Below are positions 36,801 through 50,722 of a DNA stretch of 64,000 nt, piece after piece (within the stretch, counting starts at the first letter, position 1; every line of letters begins with the position of its first letter). The notes beneath the pieces were generated by a model. That model made no database searches. It saw only the letters and a program-made list of their open reading frames with translations, and was not told the origin of the DNA. Source of the stretch: Papio anubis (taxonomy: Eukaryota; Chordata; Mammalia; Primates; Cercopithecidae); contig NC_044980.1 of assembly GCF_008728515.1 (NCBI RefSeq), forward strand, positions 60,075,590 through 60,139,589. Reading direction: 5' to 3'. A program made the position numbers and the translations under genes.

Positions 36801-39442
36801 AAATATTTTTGACATTTTAATTATTGTTGCTTTTGTTAATATGAGTAAATGTTTGTAAGCTAATTTATTAGATTAGCCTAATTCAGTCATTAATAAAATT
36901 GTTATTTTGATTTGATATTTGATACTACTACTAACTTTATTCTTCTGTTTCTTTACTAAAACCTAATTACAAATTTCAAATTTCACTCAGTAAACTGCTT
37001 TTAACTTAGGAATAATACCTCTTTTACTAAATATTACGAAGCAGCTAACAATATTCTAATTTCTATAGATTCTCACTTAATTGAATTAAAAAAATAGACA
37101 CTGAAAGATGGTATTTGTGGTATTATAATGTAACTAATATCAAGCCTTGCATTTTATTCTGAATCTTCAACAAGGTTTTCCTTGGAGGTTGCCAACCTAA
37201 AAACTTATTAGCCCTAATATAGTTAAGATAAATCAAGTGTCGGGAAAGGTATTGTGGCAACTATGAAGGCATAGTTGGTTTGTAAGTTTTCTTCATTTGC
37301 CAATTCAAATATTCCTCAACCTTTCTTTCAAAAAGTTAGTATTCTTTTAGTCTCGTGAGTCCTGTAAAAATAGTTAACTTTCATTTTTAAAGAAGTTATA
37401 AATCAAATTTGAAATCCCTGAAGCACTGTTGTTGTTTGTTGGCCAAATCTAGTATATCTTCTAATTTCTTCCTCTAGTTCCTTAACACTGATGCTGCTTC
37501 CAATCCTAAATATTTTTCTGATAAAATAGTTAAAAGATGTGGATAATGGTATGTTAAAACTGTACCATAAGGAGTTTTCCAAGGTGGTGACTTTTTTAGA
37601 CAAGAAAGGCAAGATTCAAGAGTTCAGAATGATCCTCCAAAAAACAAATTAGTTGAAAAATTTATCTTCACCTGAGGTTTCAACTTCCATCATTAACTTA
37701 CTCAATTCCTATGCTATATAGGACATGACTGTCTCACCAAAGAATCATTATGGCAAAAGGGAAATTGAACTGTGACACCCACATCTGGCATTACTGAAAC
37801 AAGAGAAAAACATTTGACCAAAGTAAAGATAACCTTTCTCTCACTCAAATCACATGCCTTCTCTAAATCCATCTTTAGCCTGTCATGGCACTTAGCCGCT
37901 TAGATTTCAAAACAATGACTGCTTGAGAGATAAAACACAAAGCCAATTTGGATAAATAGAATTGGATTTACTCTATCTATGGGAAATAATAAACAAGGGA
38001 ACTAAAGCATCTTATCTAAAGCATGACCAAGAAGTCTAATCTAGAGCCAAAACTATTTTAATTATATTAATATTAACAGCTTCATTTTAATTAATTTATT
38101 AGAGTTTGTATATTATAATTGGACTAGGAATTTTTATAAAACTAATAATACACACTCTTCAGGCATAATATTATTTCAGAAAATATGTTCTGGAATTATA
38201 ATCACTGTCGTAAGATTGGTTTATCTACTCTAATTGTTTCTTTATTTTTAAAATTGTTTCCTGTTATCCCCTAATTTTATTGTTTCATTCCTGCACTCCT
38301 AGTTCCAATACAAGCACACACATTTATACAGTAAAGTAATGCTAAGAAACAATTCATGTTCAGACTTTTTTTTCCTTTTTTAGTATCAGGGCTCCTGCAT
38401 TTAGTAGACATATTGTTAGACTACATTTAAATGATTAAAAATAGTTCTCCATTTCGAATTTTTTCAATGTATTTCATACATTTAATTCATCAATATGGTA
38501 TTTAGTTTGCAAGCTTGAGAGCCAGAAAAATGTAAACAATCATAAAAATGTTAGATGAAGACAGACAGATGTAATAATCCACTAAAATAATCTCAGGTAC
38601 AAATTCATTATCTTAAAAATAAAACATTTTTGTAGGTCTCTTGAAAACTACCTGTCATCAATAGAAAGATCCCTAATCTTGGCAAACAGGAGAACTCCAT
38701 TCTGGTTCTGGTTGTGGTGTATCATTGAACCTCTCCACAATTACGTCAAATGACAACTGCTATTCTTTCCCTCTTGTTTTTTCAAAAGCATATTTCATAA
38801 GAATGGAAGGCATGTAATATAACAGGAACAGCCAAACAACAGGACCAGAGAGCAGCTGTCCAGCTCCAAAGAGCCATGCTTTTCAGTTATTTTCTTGGAA
38901 AATATTTTGCAGTTTTTCTTGTTTAGCATTTAGTATCTTTTGTTTATATGCATTATCATTACTGCCAAGGATCCCCTCTGTGTATGTCTCTTCAAATTAA
39001 TTCAAGCCAATAATACCATACTAACATTTATCACTTTGTTCAAACTCTATCTTGCTGGGAAGGTGGACTCTACTGGGGATTTTAAGTTCCAATTAAATAT
39101 TGATGCAGCTGCTCTCTGAAGTTTTAGGATATCTTAAAATTGTGTGTTTCAAAGAATAAGCATTGAAGGTGTTTAGCTTTCTACTTCTACTTTCCTTCTA
39201 TACCTCAATTGTTTTATTTAGCTTCCTATTGTAAATGAAGATATGTATGTTTCAGGGGCAATAATATTATTAACAAAATATCCTCTAGTGCAGACAGGGA
39301 AATACTAACTGGGTTTGGTAAAGAGTTTGCTGTGAGGTATAATGGGGTGAAGACAAAGGAGGAGAGGAGTGTCAAACAAATAATAAAAGCATAAATAATA
39401 GAATTTACTGGACTCAAAAACTGTATAAAACTACTTCATGTG
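36801..39442. other. Intron sequence, no recognised feature
   Basis: 2.6 kb of unique-looking AT-rich intron. No exon wording, RNA gene or clear repeat. The minus frame at 37403-37612 has no recognisable product. Confidence 0.5.
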
Positions 39443-41325
39443 TATCAATGGTATGAAACTAGAAATAAATAATAGAAAAAAATTGGAAAATTCACAAATA
39501 TGTGGAAATTAAACAACACACCCCTGAACAACCAATGGGTCAAAAAAGAAATAGAAAGCAAAATCAAAAAATATCCTGAGACAAATGAAAATGAAAACAC
39601 AACACACCAAAATTTATGGGATGCACAAAACGCATTTGTAAGAGGAAAGTATATAGCAATACTTTCATTAAGAATAAAGAAAAATGTCAATAAAATACCC
39701 AATTTTGCACCCCAAGGAACTAGGAAAAAAAGAACAAATTAAGCCCAGAGTCGGCAGAAGGAAGAAGATCAAAGCAAAATACATGAAATAGAGACTAAAA
39801 AAAACAATAAAAAAGATGAATGAAATTAGGAGTTGGTCTTTTGAAAAGAAAAACAAAATGAATAAATCCTTAGCTAGACTAAAAAATAAGAAAGGTTCAA
39901 AAAAAATCATAAATGAAAGAGACGACATTACAATTGATATCGCAGAACTATAAAAAATCCTAAAAGATTACTATGAAAAATTATATGCCAGCAAATTGAA
40001 TAAGGTAAAAAAATAGATAAATTCTTAGAGATACACGACCTATCATGACTGAATCATAATGAAATATAAACTCCAACAGACACATAATGTATAAGGAGAT
40101 CAAATCAGTAATCAAAAAAACTACCAGCAATAAAAACTCCAGACTAATGGCTTCACTAGTGAATTATACTAAATATCTAAAGGCTTTACATCAATCCTTC
40201 TCAAAGTTTCCAAAAGACTGAAAAAGAGGAAATACTTCCAAACTAAATTAACAAGGTCAGTATTATGGCACCAAAGCCAAGGAAGGGCACCACAAGAAAA
40301 GAAAATTGTAGACAAATATCACTGATAAATGCTAACGTAAAATTTCTCAATAAAATACTACCAAAGCAAATTCAACAGCATATTAAAAGGATCATTCACC
40401 ATCAGCAAATGGGATTCATCCTGGGGATGCAGGATGGTTCAACAATAAATGTGATACATCATATTAACAGAATAAGGAACTAAAACCAAATGATCATCTG
40501 AATGAGTGCATAAAAAGCATTTGACAAAATCAACAACCTTTCTGGGTAAAAATTCTCAACAAATTAGGTACAGAAGAAATGTACCTAAACACAATAAAGA
40601 TCCTATATGGCAAGCCCACAGGTAACATCATATTGAGTGGGGAAAAGGTGAAGGTTTTTCCTCTAAGATGAGGAACAAGACCAAAATGTCCAATCCATAT
40701 TGTCAAAATTTCTGTGCTCCTCAAAGCAATATACAGATTCTACAGAATCCTTACCAAACTTCCCATGACATTTTTCACAGATATATAAAAAACAATTCCT
40801 AAAATTCATATGGAACCACAAAAGACCTCAAATAGCCACAGCAACCTTGAACAAAAAGAAAAAAGCTGAAGGCATCACACTACCTCATTCAAAATATACT
40901 ATAAAGCTATAATAATCAAAACACCATGGTACTGACACAAAAGCAGATACATAGCCCAATGGAACAGAGCAGACAGCTCAGAAATAAATTCATGCTTTTG
41001 CACTCAATTCATCTTTGACAAAGTTGCCAAGGACAAGTAATGGAGAAAACACAGTTTCTTCAATAAATGGTACTGGGAAAAGTGGACAGCCACATGCAGA
41101 AGAATGAAATTGGACCCTTAACTCACACCATATACAAAAATCAACTCAAAATGGATTAAAGGCTTAAACATAAGATCTGCAACCGTAAGACTACTAGAAA
41201 AATACTTAGGAGAAAAACTCCACAACATTGGTCTGGGCAATGATTTTCTGGATATGACTTCAAAAGCACAGATTTAAAAAGCAAAAACAGGCCATGGGAC
41301 AGTATTAAATGAAAAAGTTTCTGCA

Positions 41326-41652
41326 GCTGGGCACAGTGGCTCACACCTGTAATCCCAGAACCTTGGGAGGCCAAGGCGGGCAGATCACCTGAGGTCGGGA
41401 GTTCGAGACCAGCCTGACCAACATAGAGAAACCCCGTCCCTACTAAAAATACAAAAAGAATTACCCGAGCATGGTGGCCCATGCTTGTAATCCTAGCTAC
41501 TCGGGAGGCTGAGGCAGGAGAATCACTCAGAGGCAGGAGAATCGCTTGAACCCAGGAGGCAGAGGTTGTGGTGAGCCGAGATCAAGCCATTGCACTCCAG
41601 CCTGGGCAACAAAAGCAAAACTCTATCTCAAAAAAAAAAATAAAGAAAAAAA
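41326..41652 (+). mobile_element. AluS, sense, with 19-bp internal tandem duplication
   Basis: gctgggcacagtggctcacacctgtaatcccagaaccttggg ... gcctgggcaacaaaagc. gaggcaggagaatc occurs twice in a row (41510-41545). Target duplication gaaaaagtttctgca (41311-41325) / gaaaaagcttctgca (41653-41667). Confidence 0.95.
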
Positions 41653-42629
41653 GAAAAAGCTTCTGCATAGCAAAGGAAACAATTAGCAGAATGAATAGAC
41701 AACTTACAGAATAGGAGAAAATATTTGTAAACCATACATTTCATTGGGGTTAATGGCCAAAATATGTAAGCAACTCCAACAATTCAATAGCAAGAAAACC
41801 AATCAGCCAATTAAAAATGTACAAAGAATCTCCTGATCCATAGAACAAAAAGTGGGCAAATGATATGAATGACATTTCTCAAAACAAAGCACACAATGGC
41901 CAACAAACATATGAAGGAATATTCAACATCACTAATCATCAGGGACACGCAAATTAAAACCACAATGAGAAATCATATCATACCTGTTAGAATGGCTATC
42001 ATCAAATAGGCAAAAGATAATAAGTGGTACAGAGGATGCAGAGAAAGGGAGCCCTGCTACACAGTTAGTGAGAATATAAATTAGTATTATGGAAAACAAT
42101 GTGGAGGGCCCTCCAAATTTTAAAATTGTAACTACCATAGGATCCAGCAATCCCACTTATAGGTATATATCCAAAGTCAATTCACTGTGGCATTATTCAC
42201 AGTAGTGAAAATATGAAATCAGCCTAATTGTCTATCTATGATTAATGGATAATGAAAACATTCTACATAGACATAATGAAATACTATTCAGCCTCAAAAC
42301 AGAAGGAAATCCTGTGATTTAAGACAACACAGATGAACCTGGAGGACATTATATTGAGTGAAATAAGCCAGGCACAGAGAGACAAATACTGATTCATGTA
42401 GAATCTAAAAAAAAAAAGTGAAACTCATAGTAGAGTTGAATACTGGTTATCACAGGGTAGGGAGAGGTGAAGGGGGAAGTTGTTGATTAAAGGATGTAAA
42501 GTTTCAGTTAGGATAAATACATTTTCGAGATCTATTTTACAGCATGGTGACTATAGTTGATAATAATGTATACTTAAAAATTGCTAAGAGAGTATATTTT
42601 CAGTGTTCTCTACCACAAATAACTGTATG

Positions 42630-43036
42630 CATGTATATCAGTCTGCTCTTGCACTACTATAAAGAAATACCTGAGACTGGGTAATTTATAAAGAAAAGAG
42701 GTTGAATTGGCTTATGTTCCACAGGCTGTACAGGAACATGATGCTGGCCATCTGTTCGGCTTCTGAGGAGGCCTCAGGCAACGTACAATCATCGCAGAAG
42801 GCAAAGGGAGAGTGAGTCACTTCAGATGGCCAGAGCAAGAGGAAGAGAGGGAAGTAGGAGGTGCTACACACTTTTAAACAACTAGATCTCCTGAGAACTC
42901 TATCAAGAGAACAGCACTAGGAGAATTGTGTTAAACCATAAGAAATCACCCCCAAGATCCAATCACCCACCAGCTGCCCCTACCTCCAACAACTGAACAT
43001 GAGATTTGGGCGGGAATACAGATCCAAACCATATCA
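42630..43036 (-). mobile_element. THE1-type MaLR solo LTR, antisense
   Basis: tgtatatcagtctgctcttgcactactataaagaaatacctgagactgggtaatttataaag ... gagatttgggcgggaatacagatccaaaccatatca. Target duplication gtatg at 42625-42629 and 43037-43041; the related L1 at 30718-30730 has the unoccupied site (a single gtatgtgagg), which supports these limits. Confidence 0.94.
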
Positions 43037-43190
43037 GTATGTGAGGTAAAGCATATGTTAAATAGCTTGATGTGATCATGTCACAATGTACATACATAGC
43101 AATACATTGCATTGTACACAGTACATATATACTATTTTTATTTGTTGATTATACCTTAATAGAGCTGAGTAAAAAACAAGAAACAAGTCA

Positions 43191-44318
43191 ACGTGTTATA
43201 ATTCCTTGTTAAAAAAAAAGGTAGAAAATGCATGTAACTGTGTAAAAAATTAATGAAATTGTAGATTGAAGGCAAATTGTATTTGTAATCCAAAATTCAA
43301 GATCATTTTTCTTACTTCATTCACACATTGGGAACTGACCACTACAAAGCAATGTGATCTGATTCTTTAATCAGACACCTAAGAAAAAGAGTGAATGTTA
43401 TAAGAGTTCAAAAGAAGCCAAATATGTTCTTAAAACAACTCCAAACTTATCTACCTCATGTAAGTTGCTTACTGCTGTGTATCTTATAAAACTTTTTACT
43501 GATTTTTAAAAATAGTTTACCATGCTGGTCTAATGCCCTATAACATGGGCTTTTGGCAGGCATTGATCATACCTTCTCTTTATCATGTCAGGTCTCCTAA
43601 GAACTTAGTGAATCCTGTGGATCCTCAATATTATTTGTAAATAAGGATTGTAATGGATTTAATGTAACAGAGTAGCATGAACCTCTCTTAGGACCAGTAT
43701 GGAAGTGATTTAGCAGGCCAACTGAATATGAATCCCATAGTGAAAAAGAAAAAGCTAGCCTTAAACACAAAAATACAGACTACAGAAAGAAATTTTAGTA
43801 AGATCAAAATGGTTTAAAATAGTTTAGACAAACATGAAATGAGTTTTGTTTGGATTCTAAATTTACAGTGAATTTACAACCCATCCTGCTCCAAAATTCC
43901 ACTTTATAAGATGTACAATTATGCTGAATGTCTCAGTATTCCAAAGACACTCAAATAGCCACCACTACTATCCACCTTTAAAAAAATGTTTTAAATATAT
44001 ACATAAATCTGGTACTCAAAGTTCAGTACCAATACCACTTCATAGAAGCAGGCACCTCAGTTTCAACCTACAACTCCCAAATTGTTTCCGCTTCTACACC
44101 ACTGCAACTAACAATCCTGCCAGACTACACAAAACCATTCAGTGGTTTCGTCTGATGTGGAAAAAAAGTCCATGAGAGACTAGGAGGTGCCACCAAATTC
44201 AAGCCAGGATAAAGATCTAAATCAGTTGGGTTACAAATGGTACCTTAGCTGGGCTAGGAAATAGTAACTCAATGCATCACCTTATTTAGTCTCTACCTTT
44301 TTGGGTGAAAGTTATTTT
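43191..44318. other. Intron sequence, no recognised feature
   Basis: Unique-looking sequence. The frame at 43921-44175 (plus) has no recognisable product. Confidence 0.5.
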
Positions 44319-44330
44319 TACCATGGTAAT

Positions 44331-44628
44331 TTTTTTTTCTTTTTTTTTGAAACAGGGTCTCACTCTGTCACCCAGGCTGGAGTGCAGTTGCATGATCACA
44401 GCTCACTGCAGCCTTGACCTCACAGGCTCAGGCCATCCTTCCACTTCAGCCTCCATTAGTAGCTGGGACAACAGGCATGGGCCATCATGCCAGGCTAATT
44501 TTTGTATTTTTTGTAGAGAAAACCAGCCACGCTGCCCAGGCTGGTCTCAAACTCCTTGGCTCAAGCAATCTGCCCACCTTGGCCTCCCAAAGTGCTGGGA
44601 TTACAGGCGTGAGCCACTGCACACGGCC
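44331..44628 (-). mobile_element. AluJ, antisense
   Basis: Diverged antisense Alu (aacagggtctcactctgtcacccagg ... aaagtgctgggattacaggcgtgagccactgcacacggcc). Exact target duplication taccatggtaat at 44319-44330 and 44629-44640, itself partly palindromic (accatggt), well kept for an old element. Confidence 0.95.
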
Positions 44629-44829
44629 TACCATGGTAATTTTTAATTTATCACTCAAGAAAACTGCTTGGTATTAAGTAGTGGTAGTGTGCCTGAAGGA
44701 ATCATTCTTGTAGATTTTTGAAAGGGCTAATCTCTATAACATTAAAAATTTTCCCTCATAGTGATCAACAGATTATAAAATGAGGCTGTGGTTGGCTGAA
44801 GAGAACATGAAGTTAGCCTGTCAGGCGAT

Positions 44830-45000
44830 GTGAATACTAGTCCTGGTGATACCCAGTCAGTGGTAACTAGCTATATATACCATCTGGCAAGCATCTCATT
44901 GTGCTGTAATTTTCCCATATCGGCTCTCTCAACTTCACAGCATTGCTAGGAAGGCAGGTGAAATCTTCTACATGACAGAAAAGTACTTAAACTTATTAAA
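44830..45000 (-). mobile_element. MIR SINE, antisense (tentative)
   Basis: cagtcagtggtaactagctatatataccatctggcaagcatctcat ... cagcattgctaggaaggcaggtgaaatc loosely fits reversed MIR. Confidence 0.4.
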
Positions 45001-45308
45001 CAAACTAATCAAACATCATTTCATTTCATTGTTGTCATTTTTCCTCCAAAAAATTATCCAAGGTTAAGTACTTCTCTGAGACTGTTTCCTTAAAAATCAA
45101 ATTATAAATCTAGAAAAGTAAACACTGCTCATAATCATATTCTATAAATATTTCTATATTAATTTAACAATGGGAAGTAGAGCTTGAAGAGTACTCTACA
45201 TGTTTCAGATGTAGTACCATAATGGCAAGAATTTCTGGGCTCAATTCTTTCCATCACATATTTTTCTTTTCCCTTGTTAACCTTTTATTGACTTCAGAAG
45301 AGATTTCT

Positions 45309-45610
45309 GGCCAGGCGCGGTGGCTCAAGCCTGTAATCCCAGCACTTTGGGAGGCCGAGACGGGTGGATCACGAGGTCAGGAGATCGAGACCATCCTGGC
45401 TAACACGGTGGAAACCCCTGCCTTACTAAAAAAATACAAAAATCCAGTCGGGCGCAGGCAGGCACCTGTAGTCCCAGCTACTCGGGGAGGCTGAGGCAGG
45501 AGAATGGTGTGAACTGTGAGCGGAGCTTGCAGTGAGCTGAGATCCGGCCACTGCACTCCAGCCTGGGCGACAGAGCGAGACTCTGTCTCAAAAAAAAAAA
45601 AAAAAAAAAA
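45309..45610 (+). mobile_element. AluY of Old World monkey type, sense
   Basis: ggccaggcgcggtggctcaagcctg ... gagctgagatccggccactgcactccagcc; a disordered middle (ggtggaaacccctgccttac; cagtcgggcgcaggcagg). Exact target duplication agagatttct at 45299-45308 and 45611-45620. Confidence 0.95.
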
Positions 45611-45620
45611 AGAGATTTCT

Positions 45621-47426
45621 GCCTTCAGTGGTGTGAGAGACAAATAGAGCTTAGTCTACAATTTTCACTCCAGTAGAGGAATCATTCATAAATGCAATCA
45701 AATGGAGCTATCCTATTTCTGTCAAGAAATTTTTTTAAAAAGCAAACTTGAATATTACTGAATAAAAATAATTTGCTTCTTAAATTTCCACATCAAAAAA
45801 TATAGCAGGAATATATAACAAACCCCAGTTTATCCAAAATCCAAAAGGTAAAATGAGAAAAATCAGCATTTTTCCAAGGTACCACATAATATCTAAAATT
45901 CATAAAGATGTACCCCAAGATACAGCAGAAGCTTGTCAGGGTTTCACATTCATTGTATATTAAATTATATTCTAAGTAGTGTTTGTATTAAATATTATTG
46001 TACTATAGTTCCGTGAAATCATACTAATCCATGGATAAGATATAATTCTCATGTAAATAAAATAGTTAATACTCAACCTTTTGGGGGGAATACTCTGAAA
46101 ATACCATAGTATGTTACCGATACAATTTCAATGTAAGCTGCTTCAAATATGGTTATTTCTATTTTTCTATTTTTAGGTTCATATGACAACATACTAAAAT
46201 GGTTTAATCTACGACCAGCAAGGTTGTAACAATAGCTTCACACTCCTTTTGTGCTACAAAAATTACACATCCCTTATGCATAGACTGAAAATAATGCTAT
46301 CTTGACAAATTTTAAAATTAGCATTAGAAAAGTAAAAGAAAATTTTATCATTAACATAAATTTGAAAAATCTTTACCTTTTCATCCCAAAATGGTACTTT
46401 CTGGTATCAAATAAAACGTTTACTTTTAATTCATTTCAGACCAATATTTAATCTTCTCTTTGGCAATGAGTATTTCAACATCTTGAAAATGCATTTAAGC
46501 TTACTCCTTTCATCAGCTCTAAAATGGGGTTATGCATAATCCACTAAATGCAAATAATTTTTGGAAGCATCACTTAGTGGACTTCTATGCTGTGTAACAT
46601 ATTCAATTAAGAATAAGAGACTTTTAAATAATCTTTAGGGAAAACTACCAGCCAAACAACACAATGTTCACGGTAAGAAAATTATCTTTGGGATTTAGAA
46701 TTTCAAATAAAAATAAATCACCAACTATTCAAAAAGAATGATTTTCTGTATCAAATAGAAATGTTGTTAATGTTGTGAAAAGCTTGTGCCTAACTATAAA
46801 TCATTTAAAGATAATCCCAGGATATTTAACTTGATCTAAGCCATAACTTAAAATTCTCAGAGCCAACTGAGAACGATCTTCACAATCTATTTTGAATTTA
46901 GAAAAACTGAAGCACAAAAATCACATGAAGATTTGATAAGGACTCTAGTGTCCTGAACTCCTGTCACTTGGCCAAACAGTTCATCCATCTAAAAAGTCAA
47001 TCACTCTATGTTTGAAGGGGGCATAACTACCCTCAATTTGACTGCAGGATATGGCTCTCTCTTCCAATATTGATTGAAAGGCTTTTGGCTAAGTACAAGG
47101 ACTATTTTTCCCTGGAGAAACTGCAGCTGTGACAGTTGACCTCAGCCTTCTAAGACGAAAAGATTCTGTCTGGGAAAATGACTTACTGATTATCAGAGTT
47201 AGCCAGAATAAAATATCTCAATCTTCAGAGCTCTTCATTAAACAACTACTCTCTTTCAATATTCTTAAAATATCATGGAGTATCATCATGTTGCACAACT
47301 CCAGAGGATAACATAGAGAATAAAATATGAGTATGCCCCCTGGAGTTTTGAAACTCAGACAGCGCTGGTAACATCATCATCACTAAAGCTTTCCTGCTGC
47401 CTTTTGTTAAGTTATTGACTATGGAA
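45621..47426. other. Intron sequence, no recognised feature
   Basis: Unique AT-rich intron. The frame at 47129-47311 has no recognisable product. Confidence 0.5.
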
Positions 47427-47441
47427 TCCTGATTGAATTTC

Positions 47442-47746
47442 TTTTTTTTTTTTTTTTTTTTTTTTGAGACGGAGTCTTGCTCTGTCGTCCAGGCTGGAGT
47501 GCAGTGGCGCGATCTCGGCTCACTGCAAGCTCCGCCTCCCAGGTTCACACCATTCTCCTGCCTCAGCCTCCCAAGTAGCTGGGATTACAGGCGCCCACCA
47601 TGGCGCCCGGCTAATTTTTTTGTATTTTTAGTAGAGACGGGGTTTCACCGTGTTAGCCAGGCTGGTCTCAATATCCTGACCTCATGATCCGACCTCGGCC
47701 CCTCAAAGTGCTGGGATTACAGGCGTGAATCACTACGCCAGGCCTG
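47442..47746 (-). mobile_element. AluY, antisense
   Basis: tttttgagacggagtcttgctctgtcgtccagg ... gctgggattacaggcgtgaatcactacgcc, with cgcaagctccgcctcc. Target duplication cctgattgaatttc / cctgatttaatttc (47747-47760). Confidence 0.94.
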
Positions 47747-47964
47747 CCTGATTTAATTTCTTACAGGCTACTTATCGTAGATATGATGCTCAAATCAAAT
47801 AAACTTACGAGGTTATAGATCTTGCCAGCCTGATGAAGATCTGCATCATTTATAACCTAACACCACCTATTTCTATCCTTTTAAAAGAGGTTTTGCTTGC
47901 TCAAGGCTGAGGCAGAGGGGAACTACTTAACTTGTACTGAAACCAAAACAACTGATCATCCACA

Positions 47965-48100
47965 GTAAATAGTATGATGTGGCAGAAAGACCACTGGAAT
48001 CAGGAGATCTACCATTTGTTAATTATATACTCCAGATCACTTATCTGGAATATAGGGACAATACCAAGATTAGGGACAATAATATGTCTTAATAATTCCA
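47965..48100 (-). mobile_element. MIR SINE, antisense
   Basis: agtatgatgtggcagaaagaccactggaatcaggagatctaccatttgttaattatatactccagatcactt is reversed MIR 5' part (gcatagtggaaagagcactggacttggagtcagaagacctgg). Confidence 0.72.
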
Positions 48101-48217
48101 TAGAATTATGCTAATCAAGTAACAAAAAAACCAAAGTGTTCATAAGCTGAAGCATAGTATTCACATATGATTTTGCAAGTGGGCAAACTTAGAAAATTCT
48201 TCTCAATATTAACTGAA

Positions 48218-48518
48218 CAGACTGGGCGCAATGGCTCACACCTGTAATCCAAGCACTTTGGGAGGCCAAGGCAGGCAGATCACCTGAGGTCAGGAGTTTG
48301 AGATCAGCTTGTCCAACATGGTGAAACCCCATCTCTACTAAAAATACAAAAAATTAGCCAGGCCTGGTGGCACATGCCTGTAATCTCAGCTACTCGGGAG
48401 GCTGAGGCAAGAGAATCACTTGAACCTGGGAGGCAGAGGTTGCAGTGAGCCGAGATCACACCATTGCACTCCAGCCTGGGCAACAGAGCGAGACACAGTC
48501 TCAAAAAAAAAAAAAAAA
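48218..48518 (+). mobile_element. AluS, sense
   Basis: gactgggcgcaatggctcacacctgtaatccaagc ... gagatcacaccattgcactccagcctgggcaacag. Target duplication attaactgaa at 48208-48217 and 48519-48528. Confidence 0.95.
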
Positions 48519-48528
48519 ATTAACTGAA

Positions 48529-50693
48529 TAAAGCAATATTAAATAAATTATTTGGAACAGAATTTTTAAGGGACTAAGAACTCTGTTATAAGGACCCTAT
48601 TTAGGATAGCTTTTATTATAGATGGTCATATTTTTATGTAAAATTAGCTTGAATACAAACTATAAAACATCCTATATAAGCTCTTATTTTACAAAGTAAA
48701 ATGTGTCTTTGCCTGCTAATTGTTTCACTTGAGTACATGCTTTTTAGCACTTTACAGATTTAATACATCTATAGTTCCAGGAAATGAGCAATTCTATATA
48801 ATCAAATGCTAAGAGATAAGTTTCTGGTTCTGTTTTTGAACTTTATAATCATTAAATAAAACAAAACACATCTCTTTTGGTACCATAGGCACAAAGTCAT
48901 TGAATAAAACTCCGAAAACAAAAATCCATTTGTTCTGGGTTTAAAACCAATCATTGCATCAGATCTCACAGAAACTTGTTTCTAAAACTAACCTGAAGAA
49001 AACACGCCTAACCTGATAAATGCAACCTCCTAAGGGACAAAGGAATGCAATAACTTTAGTTTTAGATAAAGGTAGAAGTAAAAATTATCGCTCAGAGAAT
49101 CCTATATCAAATATTTTAAGTTATTTACTAATGGTGATGGTAAAAAAATGTTGGCAGGTCTTATAAAAGTACTATCTATAACACTTTCATTCTGATTATG
49201 TCTTAAAATAGTCAAAGAAAAAGGACAATGGGAAGGAGAAGAAAATATTTAATACAGAATTCTACCAAAATCTACCAATGATATTTGAATCCAATCAAGA
49301 CCAGAAACACTTGAACCAAGAAGTTAGTCACAATGCCCCTGGTAGCTGAGTAAAATGGTGCTTAAACTATTACTGATTTTCTCAGCCTTGTAGATTTTCA
49401 CTCCAAAAATTCTAATTCTGCTACACAAGATGTGTGGGACCATCACATAATTAGTGTGTTCATTATAATCTAGTTTCATAGAAATCAATGTTCCTAAAGA
49501 TGATAGATCTTGCTGACCTCAGATTCTTACTGTTCATAGATTTAAAGTTCAGATTATTCTAAGTATTAAATCAGTAAAATCTAAATTCAATCCATCTGAC
49601 TGCTGTTCTTGCAGTAAATATATGCTCCAGAGGATATCCTCCCACCCCCATCCCCTGCCATGTTCAGTAGTAGAGCTGCCCTGTTCTATAAATACTGTTG
49701 CTTCTGGATGACTTTCAGGGAAAGGCCAAAAGAAAATAAATTTTAACAGTCTATCCAAGAGGCAAGGATGCATGGATAACAACCAAGACAGACTCTGTGC
49801 TTTCTGAGCTCTCATTCCAAGAAAAAGAATGGTTGGGGGAGCCGGGAGACTTTTTAAATAAAAGCCAGTTATTTTATGAGACAGGACAAGGGAATCAAGA
49901 ATTATGCATTACATCAGAATCCTTCAAAATATTACAGAGATAATCATGGAGCTGTATTGAAATGAATATTCCCATGATCAAATTGAATTAAAAACTAAAA
50001 AACAGAATAACAACACATTATTCCTCTTTAGTATTCGGCATACACAGGATGCCGTTACAAATAAGTGACTTAAACAGAATTAACTTAATATTTTGGATGT
50101 GGGAGGAGTCTCAAGTGGAGCTTCCATATTAATCTTAAAAGAGCATTCTTTATCCTGAGCTTGAATAAATCATCTTTAATACTCCAACCCCAGAGCCTTG
50201 AGAACACATATGGGTACAATATTGCACTTACCATGGGTAATATTCCTAAAAAGTAAGATGCAAAACTAAAATTTGTAAGTTAAATCTGATTTTCCCAAGA
50301 TACAATTAAGTTTGGAGAATTTATTTCTCAACTGCTGTCAGCCCTCAGCTATCTAGTCCTCTCTGGGAATTACCCTCAACTGTACAGATTACCTTGCCCA
50401 GGATCACACTATCTCCTAGGGGCAATTTGCATCAAATGACTGGTCAATACTGGGGTACAAAGGCTCAGCCTCCTTACTCCAACCTGGAACAACTCCAAAC
50501 AGCCTTCCCATGCAGTTGGTTGAGGCCTTTCTTCTGACTGCATCCAACTTCTCCTTTTGTCCAATCTTGCTTCCATCCCTTCCTCTACAGGTGCAAATCC
50601 CAAGAGTTCCCACTTACAAAGTTACTGCATATTAATCTTGTTTCCTGGGGAACAAACCGGCAACTGTTGGACATAAACCAAACAGTACTACAT
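48529..50693. other. Intron sequence, no recognised feature
   Basis: 2.2 kb of unique-looking intron. Overlapping minus frames at 50409-50613 and 49549-49815 have no recognisable product and no good splice context that I could see. Confidence 0.5.
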
Positions 50694-50722
50694 ACACACA
50701 CACACACACACACACATATATA
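50694..50722. repeat. (CA)n-(TA)n microsatellite
   Basis: Eleven CA units followed by four TA units; a plausible length-polymorphic marker. Confidence 0.97.

Larger units (their letters stand above)
39443..43190 (+). mobile_element. L1MA/L1MB-class L1, sense, related to the copy at 27746-30905
   Basis: Begins in ORF2 (caatgggtcaaaaaagaaatagaaagcaaaatc; gatgcacaaaacgcatttgtaagaggaaag), continues with caggatggttcaacaataaatgtgatac, and shares long wording with the other copy (gcaatgattttctggatatgacttcaaaagcaca; gaaagggagccctgctacac; gtggagggccctccaa). Internal deletion near 40710. Interrupted by Alu 41326-41652 and a THE1-type LTR 42630-43036. Ends near aataga-gctgagtaaaa at about 43190. Not coding. 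Confidence 0.88.

Noticed and set aside
38640..38760. Possible exon on the minus strand (AKIRDLSIDDR with CAG/GTAG edge)
   Set aside because: Too short an open frame, no good acceptor and no match to ADAMTS6 wording.
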